Below are positions 1 through 8,200 of a DNA stretch of 33,157 nucleotides, piece after piece; position 1 is the first letter of the stretch; each line of letters starts with the position of its first letter. The notes under the pieces were generated by a model. It did not search any database and had not been told where the DNA came from. It saw only the letters and a list, made by a program, of their open reading frames with translations. The DNA comes from Nostoc sp. LEGE 12450 (GTDB lineage Bacteria; Cyanobacteriota; Cyanobacteriia; Cyanobacteriales; Nostocaceae): the NCBI RefSeq assembly GCF_015206895.1, contig NZ_JADEXU010000085.1, positions 1-33,157 on the forward strand, read 5' to 3'. Made by a program: the position numbers and the translations under genes.

Positions 1-67
1 CCAGTTCTTCTTTCGATAACTGGCCCAAACTTTCTCTCTCTACTTCTTGAGGCAGGTTTTGGTTCAT
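1..67 (-). CDS. IS66-type transposase, N-terminal fragment (cut by the window edge)
   Basis: About 22 N-terminal residues are visible. They start at the ATG at 67, which has GGAG eleven bases upstream. The LSKEEL segment is the short helix found at the start of IS66 TnpC proteins, before their leucine-zipper-like and zinc-binding regions. The DDE catalytic core lies outside the window. It would catalyse transposition of the element that interrupts the neighbouring glycosyltransferase gene. Confidence is limited by the short length. Confidence 0.45.
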   Translation of the reverse strand, partial: MNQNLPQEVERESLGQLSKEEL

Positions 68-115
68 ATTTGTGATACTCCACCTCAACTGTCCCCTTTG
101 TCAATACTCTGTTAC
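1..115 (-). mobile_element. End of an IS66-type insertion sequence (partial, runs off the window)
   Basis: Read on the minus strand, the element appears to start at position 115 with GTAA, the usual first bases of IS66-family inverted repeats. A TTGACA -35-like box follows within about 15 bases. A GGAG ribosome-binding site then precedes an ATG at 67. The reading frame starting there gives MNQNLPQEVERESLGQLSKE, which resembles the LSxEEL opening of TnpC-type IS66 transposases. The opposite end and any target duplication lie outside the window; bases 116-123 would be the copy on this side if the duplication is the usual 8 bp. Because the transposase-like frame begins almost directly after the end, a single-ORF IS66 subgroup is likely. 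The family call is inference from a short segment. Confidence 0.55.
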
Positions 116-356
116 CTGAATCCTTACCTTTGTTGGAATTAGAATTGTTAATTTCTAGCTGTTGAATAAATCCTTTGGGAAACCATCTTTCTAGAATTGG
201 CAGAAATTTAAATCCATAGCTACAAACTTTTTCCTCGTAATCTGGCAACCCTAAATATAAAACTTCATGTCCAAGTAAACTTAGTTTTTTTGCTAGTTTC
301 AAAGTACTATTCAATTCACCTTGATAATTAAAAATACAAAATGCTATGGTTGCCAT
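116..356 (-). pseudogene. Glycosyltransferase (MGT/UGT type), N-terminal remnant interrupted by an IS66-type element
   Basis: The frame starts at ATG 356 and reads MATIAFCIFNYQGELNSTLK. It then has the LSLLGHEVLYLGLPDYEEKV segment and FLPIL. This is the N-terminal nucleotide-fold half (first beta strand, helix, then GHEV strand) of macrolide/UDP-glycosyltransferase-like enzymes. About 80 of the usual ~400 residues remain before the sequence changes into the IS end near 115. The acceptor-binding half and the C-terminal nucleotide-sugar domain are absent. It lies 100 bp downstream of the aminotransferase remnant on the same strand, so both probably belonged to one biosynthetic operon that decorated a specialised metabolite. 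The substrate cannot be told from what remains. Confidence 0.6.
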
Positions 357-455
357 ACGTTAAACACCACCAAACAGTTAATTTACCTATTTTAAAGCTC
401 ACAATTAAAAAATTATTTGTTAGCTATTTTTGTCTTTTAATGCCACAGCTTAATA

Positions 456-763
456 TTATATAAAGCCTCCTTCTCTCAAATTACTGATGCTATCCTTAAC
501 AACTTGAATAATGTAGTTAATATCTTCATCTGTATGGGCTGTTGATAAATAACCACTTACACCTAATAAGTGAACTCCTCTGTTGAGAAGATGATATTTC
601 AACAAGCTCATTGCTACTGAAGCAGTAGAATTTCCTCCAGAAATATCTAAAGATGCAGAACCAAATAGTGAGCCAAAATTTGCCATCTGTAGTGGAATTC
701 CATCGGCTGCAAAATAATTATTCAAAGCCTTAACGTAACTATTCACTCGATCAAGCAAGTATT
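456..763 (-). pseudogene. Class III aminotransferase (glutamate-1-semialdehyde-aminomutase-like), C-terminal remnant
   Basis: The minus-strand frame contains RVNSYVKALNNYF, IPLQMANFGSLF, LLKYHLLNRGVHLLGVSGYL and STAHTDEDI. These form the C-terminal small domain of fold-type I aminotransferases of the kind found next to or inside NRPS/PKS assembly lines. Only about 100 of roughly 430 residues remain, and the PLP-binding lysine is gone. The frame extends on paper to an ATG at 809, but that extra sequence is the antisense of the TonB receptor gene, so the real homology ends around 755-770. The stop at 456 is native. The loss of the 5' part coincides with the loss of the 5' part of the divergent receptor gene, pointing to one deletion. 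Confidence 0.65.
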
Positions 764-1711
764 TCATCACTAAATATCTTCGCTCCTGTTTATGGATATG
801 AAATTCCATTCCGTGAAAGTTTTACCTATGCAGTAAAGTCCGATTCAACCACAAATACAGCAGCAATTTATTTACAAGATCAAGTGACATTGCTGCCAAA
901 TTTGAAATTGCTAGTCGGCGGCAGATATGATTTTGTTGATTACAACAATAAATTCATTCCTGACACAATTAATGGTAGCGAGCCAGAAGAATCTAATTTT
1001 TATGATGCAGCCTTTTCACCGCGTGTCGGATTAGTTTATCAGCCAATAGAACCAATCTCGCTGTATGTCAGTTATAGCCGTTCCTTTGTACCTAATAATT
1101 TTAGGTCGAATGGAGAAGCGCTGGAGCCTTCGCGGGGTACTCAGTATGAAGTCGGGATTAAAGCCGATCTGAGCCCTCAGATATCGCTGACGTTAGCAGC
1201 TTATGATATTACAAAGACCAATATACCGACAGTTGATCCTGATAATCCTGATGTATTCTTTGCAGTCGGAGAGGTAAAAAGTCGCGGAATTGAACTGGAT
1301 GTCGCAGGAGAAATTACACCCGGTTGGAAGATAATAGCTTCTGGTTTTTTAAATGATGCCTATGTCAGCGAAGACAACGATCCTTCTTTGAAAGGTTCGC
1401 GGTTGGTAAATGCACCCTATCATGGCGCTAGTTTATGGACAACTTATGAAATCCAGAGTGGTGATTTACAAGGGTTCGGTTTTGGTGCAGGGTTATTTTT
1501 TATAGGCGATCGCATTACTAACCAGAGCGATCCGTTTACTCTTCCTTCCTATGTTAGAACCGATGCGACTATCTTCTACAAACGTAATGATTGGGGAGCC
1601 GCACTCAATTTCAAAAATCTGTTTGATGTGAAATACTACGAAACCAACGGCTTTTATGTATTCCCACAAGCACCTTTCACAGTTCAGGGCACAATTTCAT
1701 TCAGTTTTTAA
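764..1711 (+). pseudogene. TonB-dependent siderophore receptor, C-terminal beta-barrel remnant
   Basis: In-frame reading from about 764 gives SSLNIFAPVYGYEIP, a hallmark stretch preceding barrel strands in ferrisiderophore receptors. Typical strands follow: AAIYLQDQVTLLPNLKLLVG, FSPRVGLVYQP, ISLYVSYSRSF, GTQYEVGIKADL, SRGIELDVAGE. The protein ends in aromatic SFSF, the outer-membrane insertion signal. About 314 residues remain of the usual 700-850. The signal peptide, TonB box and plug are missing, and there is no plausible start codon with a ribosome-binding site; a GTG at 884 is internal to a strand. It could not work as a gated transporter. It precedes a PepSY membrane protein and an MFS exporter, the usual iron-siderophore company. 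Confidence 0.8.
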
Positions 1712-1819
1712 ATTCTCTTTAAACCTCCTTTTAGTAAGGCGAGGGAGAAGAAATCAGTTTTCTTCCCCTTCATCAGGAGGAATGAGAAGGGTAATCAATG
1801 TATGTAAAGGGTATCTGCA

Positions 1820-2965
1820 ATGAAATCCAAAATATTCCGTAACTGGGCATTTACTCTACACCGCTACCTCGGTTTAGCTATAGGATTTGTACTGATTATA
1901 ATTGGCTTGACAGGTAGTTTATTGGTCTTTCAGAAGGAAATTAACCACTTTTTAGTAGCCCAACAGTTTGGATATATCTCTCCCCAAGAAGTGCCACTGT
2001 CTCTAGAGTCAGTCGTAAATACTGTGAAAGCGGAATATGATTCATCCCGAAAGGACTTAAAACTCAATAAAGTCTATATCCCTTCAGAGCCAGATGAACC
2101 AATTATGTTTGCCTTCGTTGCTCCTGATGACAAAGGGATAGATGTTTTTGTCAATCCTTATACTGGTGCAATCATGGGTGAGCGATCGGACAGAACATTC
2201 ATTCTTCTGCTGTATGAACTCCATTATAATCTGATGGCTGGAGACATTGGGATGACCATCGTCGGAGTTATAGCATTCCTGTTGCTCGTTCTGAGTATTA
2301 CGGGTGTCATTCTCTGGCCTGGATGGCGCAGGCTGATTTCAGGATTCAAGATCAAGTGGAATGCTCATCCAAAGCGGCTGAACTTCGACATTCATAAAGT
2401 AGCAGGCATTATTACAGTGGTGTTCCTGACGCTGACTGCCTTTACTGGCTTCTGCTGGAATTTCTACGACTTCACCGAACCCATCATTTATGCAGTAACA
2501 TTTACCAAAAAGCAACCAGAACCTGTTTCTGTGCCCAAGCCTGGTCAGTTACCGTTGCGACTTGCAGAACAACTAAAAATTGCTGATGCTGCCTTGCCAG
2601 GTGCTATGGTCAGGAGTATTTCCTTTCCTAGTCAACCTGAAGACAGCTTGACAATTAGCTTTAAGCTACCCCAGGAAAATGCAGAACGTGGTCAGAGTAA
2701 TGTTTATCTTGACCAGTACACGGGTAAAGTTTTGCGAGTTGATAATGCTTTAAAAATGCCATTGGGCGATCGCATCCTCAACTCTTTTATTCCCCTACAC
2801 TATGGTACATTTGGTGGTTTATCCACGCGCATTCTCTACGTATTTGTCGGATTATCACCCTTAATTTTATTTATAAGTGGCTTTGTCATGTACCAACATC
2901 GCTACCGGGAAAAATCTGTCCGCCACAATCAGGTAATAGAGCTATCAAAGAACCATCAAGATTAA
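1820..2965 (+). CDS. PepSY-associated TM-helix protein (iron-siderophore locus membrane protein)
   Basis: This 381-residue inner-membrane protein has four clear hydrophobic helices (about 18-38, 144-168, 194-215 and 338-359). The first sits after the conserved LHRYLG motif. Further conserved histidines are seen in ELHYNLMAGD and FDIHKVAG. The layout of helix, extracytoplasmic PepSY domain, two helices, second PepSY-like region and last helix is that of the PF03929 family, often encoded beside TonB-dependent siderophore receptors. Some relatives are implicated in reducing or releasing siderophore-bound iron in the periplasm, and the histidines would suit haem or metal binding. That role is family inference. 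The gene is intact and lies 108 bp after the truncated receptor and 52 bp before the exporter, so it was probably co-transcribed with both. Confidence 0.8.
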   Translation: MKSKIFRNWAFTLHRYLGLAIGFVLIIIGLTGSLLVFQKEINHFLVAQQFGYISPQEVPLSLESVVNTVKAEYDSSRKDLKLNKVYIPSEPDEPIMFAFVAPDDKGIDVFVNPYTGAIMGERSDRTFILLLYELHYNLMAGDIGMTIVGVIAFLLLVLSITGVILWPGWRRLISGFKIKWNAHPKRLNFDIHKVAGIITVVFLTLTAFTGFCWNFYDFTEPIIYAVTFTKKQPEPVSVPKPGQLPLRLAEQLKIADAALPGAMVRSISFPSQPEDSLTISFKLPQENAERGQSNVYLDQYTGKVLRVDNALKMPLGDRILNSFIPLHYGTFGGLSTRILYVFVGLSPLILFISGFVMYQHRYREKSVRHNQVIELSKNHQD

Positions 2966-3017
2966 TTGAAGGTTAATTTGCCAACCGCCACAAACCTATA
3001 ATTTAAGACTCATACAA

Positions 3018-4325
3018 GTGCGTATATTCATCATTATTTGGCTTGGTCAAACCGTTTCTATTATTGGTAGTGGGATGACTGGCTTCGCATTCACTATCTG
3101 GATATGGGAACTAACGCATCAGGTTACAGCAATAGCGTTGTTTGGGTTGTTTGCACAATTGCCACAAGTATTGATGGCTCCTATCGCTGGGTTTATTGTA
3201 GATCGTTGGAACCGTAAATATCTGATGATAGTTGGGGATACAGTGAGTGGTGTTGTAGCGATCGCTGTCTTACTACTTTATTCAACTAGACATCTGCAAT
3301 TATGGCATTTATACTTAGCTGTCGCTATCCAAGGTATTTTTGAGGTAGTTCAAGAACTGGCTTACTCAACATCCATATCTACGATGATGCCCAAGCAGCA
3401 CTACAGTCGTGTTAGCAGTCTGAGATTTTTAGCTGATTACGGTTCTAGTATCATCGCACCAACACTAGCAGGCATTCTCTACTCAGTTATTGGGCTTGTT
3501 GGGATATTAATTATCGATATTGTGAGTTTTGTATTCGCTGTCACCACAGTTTTAGGAGTACATATCCCACAACCTAGTATGACAGCAGTAAACACTCAAA
3601 GTTTCACTAATTGGAAGCAGGAGATTTACTTTGGTTGGCATTACATTGCTGTACGTCCAAGTTTGCTTGCCATGCTAGTGTTAGCATTTGTATTTACATT
3701 TGCCTATGACTTTGGACTCTCAATCTATTCACCGATGGTTCTAGCGCTGACTGGTAATGATGCTAAGGTGTTAGGCACTTTAGCCTCAGCAGCAGGAATT
3801 GGTGGAATAGTTGGGGTATTGCTCATCAATAGCTGGGGTGGTTTCAAGCGTCGTATAGATGGGGTGCTACTTGGTATGATCGGTGTTGGTTTGGGCAAAA
3901 TTATCTTTGGTCTAGCTAAGACACCATTGATTTGGATTCCAGCTCAATTCTGTTCATCTCTGAATTTTCCCATACTTGGCAGTTCTTGTGATGCTATCTG
4001 GCTAACCAAGGTTAATCCTCAGATCCAAGGACGTGTTTTTGCGACTCTAAAGGTTGTAACGTTGGTTGCTTCAACGGTTGCTTATTTGATAGCTGGGCCA
4101 CTAGCCGACTATATTTTTGAACCTGCAATGATGCCAGATGGTAGTCTTGCACCCATATTAGGCTGGATATTCGGCACGGGAAAAGGTTCGGGTATGGCAG
4201 TTTTGTACTTCATCTCTTCGCTAGGGATGTTACTTATTGGCTTAAGTGGATATGCTTTCCGCACTTTGCGTGACGTAGAAATTATGCTGCCCGATCATGA
4301 TGCTAATACAGCACTGCGGAAATAG
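3018..4325 (+). CDS. MFS transporter, siderophore-exporter-like
   Basis: This 435-residue polytopic protein starts at GTG 3018. An in-frame stop at 2967-2969 and no upstream ATG make this the only reasonable start. The opening IIWLGQTVSIIGSGMTGFAF and the loop 2-3 motif DRWNRKYLM are typical of the EntS/MFS_3 group, which exports siderophores or other small amphiphiles by proton antiport. Ten to twelve hydrophobic segments are visible. Position after a TonB receptor and a PepSY protein supports export of a siderophore made by the decayed cluster to its left, but a general drug exporter cannot be excluded. A CAATAC miniature element lies 18 bp past the stop. Confidence 0.75.
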   Translation: MRIFIIIWLGQTVSIIGSGMTGFAFTIWIWELTHQVTAIALFGLFAQLPQVLMAPIAGFIVDRWNRKYLMIVGDTVSGVVAIAVLLLYSTRHLQLWHLYLAVAIQGIFEVVQELAYSTSISTMMPKQHYSRVSSLRFLADYGSSIIAPTLAGILYSVIGLVGILIIDIVSFVFAVTTVLGVHIPQPSMTAVNTQSFTNWKQEIYFGWHYIAVRPSLLAMLVLAFVFTFAYDFGLSIYSPMVLALTGNDAKVLGTLASAAGIGGIVGVLLINSWGGFKRRIDGVLLGMIGVGLGKIIFGLAKTPLIWIPAQFCSSLNFPILGSSCDAIWLTKVNPQIQGRVFATLKVVTLVASTVAYLIAGPLADYIFEPAMMPDGSLAPILGWIFGTGKGSGMAVLYFISSLGMLLIGLSGYAFRTLRDVEIMLPDHDANTALRK

Positions 4326-4343
4326 TGACAGCAAATGTCAATC

Positions 4344-4462
4344 CAATACTTCTCGCTTTGTGCATTTTTAATTCGGAATCGGATTTTGGGTAAAGGGAAA
4401 AGGGTAAGGGTTAAAGGTTTTTTCTTTCCCCTTCCCCTTTTCCCCTTAACCGAGAAGTATTG
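4344..4462. mobile_element. CAATAC miniature inverted-repeat element, copy A (119 bp)
   Basis: The ends are perfect 12-bp inverted repeats, CAATACTTCTCG and CGAGAAGTATTG. The core is purine/pyrimidine asymmetric (AAAGGGAAAAGGG, then CCCCTTCCCCTTTTCCCC) and can itself fold back. Direct repeats of 10 bp flank it: AATGTCAATC at 4334-4343 and AATGTCAACC at 4463-4472, nine of ten matching. There is no coding potential. Copies B, C and D in this window share the end motif and the 10-bp flanking repeat. It sits just past the MFS gene, where it may also act as a transcriptional hairpin. Confidence 0.75.
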
Positions 4463-4593
4463 AATGTCAACCCCTGTGCTTAGTTCCATTTCAAGCGTGG
4501 TGAATCTGGTTTTATAAGTAGCTAGTCGTTAAAGTAAATTTATTTAGGCATCTGGGAATACTAAATGTAAAAGTCTTAAAGATAAAGTCCAGC

Positions 4594-5274
4594 ATGATTA
4601 GCACCAAACTCAGTATTCCTGGATATAAAGTTAGCGAACAACTTTATGATAGTGCGAGAACTCTTATTTATCGTGGTTTCCAGGAAACTGACTCCTTACC
4701 TGTAATCATCAAGCTGCTGAAAAATCCTTATCCTAGCTTTAGCGAACTCGTACAATTTCGTAATCAGTACACCATTACCAAAAATCTCAACTATCCCGGA
4801 ATCATTCAAACTTACAGCTTGGAAGCATACCAGAATGGTTATATATTAGTGATGGAAGACTTTGGGGGAATTTCCCTTAAGGATTATTTCGTTAACGATA
4901 ATGTTGTACCCCTAAAAGAAGTTTTAAAAATTGCAATATCTTTGTGTGATGTCTTAAATATACTTTTTCGTCATCGAATTATTCATAAAGATATAAAACC
5001 TGCCAATATATTAATTAATCCTGAAACTAAGCAAGTAAAGCTCATTGACTTTAGTATTGCCTCCTTATTACCACGAGAAACCCAAACGCTAATCAGTCCG
5101 AATGTATTAGAAGGGACGCTGGCTTATATTTCCCCAGAACAAACAGGAAGAATGAATCAGGGGATTGACTACCGGACAGACTTTTATTCTTTGGGTGTAA
5201 CTTTCTATGAATTACTTATAGGTGAATTACCTTTTCAATCAAATGATCTGATGGAATTGGTACATTGCAACTGA
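4594..5274 (+). pseudogene. Serine/threonine kinase domain of a trifunctional sensor kinase, truncated by deletion
   Basis: 226 residues form the N-lobe and part of the C-lobe of a eukaryotic-type kinase. Visible are the ATP-lysine K40 in PVIIKLL, the catalytic loop HKDIKPAN (131-138, Asp133), the metal-binding DFS (152-154, in place of DFG), SPE (180-182) and the helix-F aspartate 196 in DYRTDFYSLG. The frame stops straight after MELVHC, where intact relatives continue for roughly 100 more residues (rest of the C-lobe and a linker) into an AAA ATPase. The next frame, shifted by +1, resumes at that ATPase. A deletion plus frameshift therefore separates the two halves. The kinase lacks helices G-I and is unlikely to fold fully. 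Confidence 0.8.
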
Positions 5275-5278
5275 AATA

Positions 5279-8200
5279 ATGTTGGTCACTGGTTTTTCGG
5301 GAATTGGAAAGACTGCGGTTATTAACGAAGTTCATAAACCGATTGTGCGCCAACACGGTTATTTTATCAAAGGGAAATTTGACCAATTTCAACGGAATAT
5401 TCCCTTGAGTGCTTTTGTGCAAGCATTCCGAGATTTAATGTGGCAATTATTAACTCTAAACAACGCTCAAATCCAGCAATGGAAAAACCGGATATTAGAA
5501 GCTGTTGGGGAGAATGGACAGGTAATTATTGAAGTTATCCCGGAATTATCAAAAATTATTGGTGAACAACCGCCCGCACCAGAATTATCAGGAACTGCGG
5601 CCAAAAATAGATTTAATTTATTATTCCAAAAATTTACGCAAGTTTTTACGATTGCTGAACATTCATTAGTGATATTCTTAGATGATTTGCAATGGGCAGA
5701 TTCAGCATCTCTGAACTTAATGCAATTATTGATCGCTGATACAGGTCATCTATTGTTAGTTGGTGCATATCGTGATAATGAGGTCAATCCAGCACATCCA
5801 TTAATATTGACTTTGGACGAGATTCAAAAAACGCAAGCAACGATTAATACAATTACTTTAAAACCACTAAGTCAAGGGCAATTGAATCAGTTAGTCGCTG
5901 ACACACTGAAATGTACAGAAAATGTAGCATCACCTCTTTCTCAATCGATCTATCAAAAAACTCAAGGTAATCCGTTTTTCACAACACAGTTTATCAAAGT
6001 ATTGCATCAAGAGGAATTTCTTAAATTTGACCTTGATTCCGGTTGTTGGAAATATGAGATTACACAAGTAAATCAGCAAGCGGTTACAGATGATGTTGTA
6101 GAATTCATGGTGTGTCAATTACGTAAGCTTCCTGAATCAACTCAACAACTCTTACAGTTAGCTGCGTGTATTGGGAATCAGTTTGATTTAGTAACTTTGG
6201 CAATAGTTTCAGAAAAATCAAAAATAGAAACGGCAGCTATTTTATGGAAAGCTTTACAAGAAGGATTAATTTTACCTACTAGTTCTAATTATAGTTTTCA
6301 TCAAGATTTTTTCTTAGAAAATAACGGTAATATAACAAATAATATAGATGCACAAACGGCTGAAGATAGCTTAGAAGAAAAGACAGCCACATACAAATTT
6401 TTGCACGATCGTATTCAACAAGCTGCCTCTTTTTTGATTCCCAAAGAGCAGAAAGAGTTGACCCATCTCCAAATTGGGCAATTAATTTTAGAAAATACAT
6501 CATTAGCCCAGCAGTCAGAGAATATTTTTGAGATTGTCGGTCATTTAAATTATGGAATTCCACTCATTAACCAGCCAAGTAAACGTCAAGAATTAGCTAA
6601 ACTAAATCTCAAGGCAGGCCACAAAGCCAAAGAAGCGATTGCTTATGGTGCAGCTCTACAATATTTCAATCAGGGCATTCAGTTGTTAATTAGTGATGGC
6701 TGGGAAAATGCTAATGATTTAACGCGAGATTTATATCACGCTGCTGCCGAAGTTGCGTTTATCAGTAATGAATTTGAGCAGATGGAATCGCTAATTGAAG
6801 TAGTGATACAACGAGCGACAAATTTTTTAGATAAAGTAAAAGTTTATGAAATTAAGCTCCAGTATTATCAAGTACAAGGGCAGATGATTAAAGCGATTGA
6901 TATTGGGTGTCAAACTCTCCGACAGCTTGGAATACCCTTATTTGAATCTGTTACTACTTCAGATATTCATCAAGCTATAGAAAAAACTTTATCAACAGTG
7001 GGAAAGCGCCAAATTGAAAGCTTAATTGATCTACCTTTGATGACTGATCCTCAAGCTTTAGTTGCCCTGAAAATTATGATCAGCCTCACTCCCTCTGTCC
7101 ATCAGGCTGCTCCCCACCTATTTCCAATTATTGCCTGTGAACAAGTTAACTTATCGCTTAAATACGGCAATACAGCACTTTCAGCACCAGGATATGCTGA
7201 TTTTGGCATTGTTTTAAATGCGGTATTAAATCAACTAGAAAAAGGCTATAAGTTTGGGCAGTTAGCTTTAAAAATTGTAGAGAAGTTTGATGCAAAATCT
7301 CTGAAAAGTATGACTAGTTTCAAAGTAGCTGCATTTAATCAATTCAACAAGCTACCTGTCCGAGATACCATCAATTTATTAAAAGAATCTTATACTTTAG
7401 GATTAGAAGTTGGAGATTCTGTACACATGATCGTCTCAACTTTTTTCCGACTTTTTTATACCTATTTAATGAGTGTAGAAAATTTAAAAACTTTACTAGA
7501 ACAAATCAAAATTTTCGAGTCTGGCTTTGCAACTGGTGAATCTTTTTTGATGCGATTTAGTATTCTTAAAAGGACAATTGAATTCATAAGTGAATATAGT
7601 CATTATTCAGATTTATTAATTGATGAATACTGGAATGAAGAAAAAATTTTACCTGCTCTACTCAAAGAAAATGATGAGTTTACACTCCATGAATTTTATC
7701 TAATTAAGTTAATTATTAGCTACTTCTTTGATGATCCTCTAGCGGCAGTTAGCAATGGAGACAAAGGAGAGCGCTACCTTAAAGGTGGTGCAGGAATGCT
7801 ATCTGTGTCTGTTTTCCATTACTACGATTCATTGGCTCGTCTATCTGTCTATTCTAAAGCTAAATCTTCTGAACAAGCAAAATTGCTCTTGAAGGTTGAC
7901 GAAAATCAAAAACACCTAAAAGTTCGAGCAATAATTGCACCGATGAATTTTCAGCATAAATTTGATTTAGTAGAGGCAGAGCGTCATTGGGTCTTAGGTC
8001 AGCGATTTGAGGCAATTGACTTATACGATCGCGCGATCGCTGGAGCCAAAAAAAATGAGTACATTCAGCAAGAAGCTCTGGCTAACGAACTAGCAGCTAA
8101 ATTTTACCTTGATTGGGGTAAAGAAAAAGTGGCTCAAGCATATATGCAAGAAGCTTACTACTGCTATGCCCGATGGGGAGCAAAAGCTAAAATCGATGAC

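Noticed and set aside
884..1711. A complete outer-membrane protein starting at GTG 884
   Set aside because: Homologous residues continue upstream of 884 to about 764, and the plug, signal peptide and ribosome-binding site are missing, so it is a 5'-truncated receptor.
4295..4489. Minus-strand frame across copy A of the CAATAC element
   Set aside because: It translates the purine-rich core of the element (GKGKRGRGKKK-like) and overlaps the end of the MFS gene.
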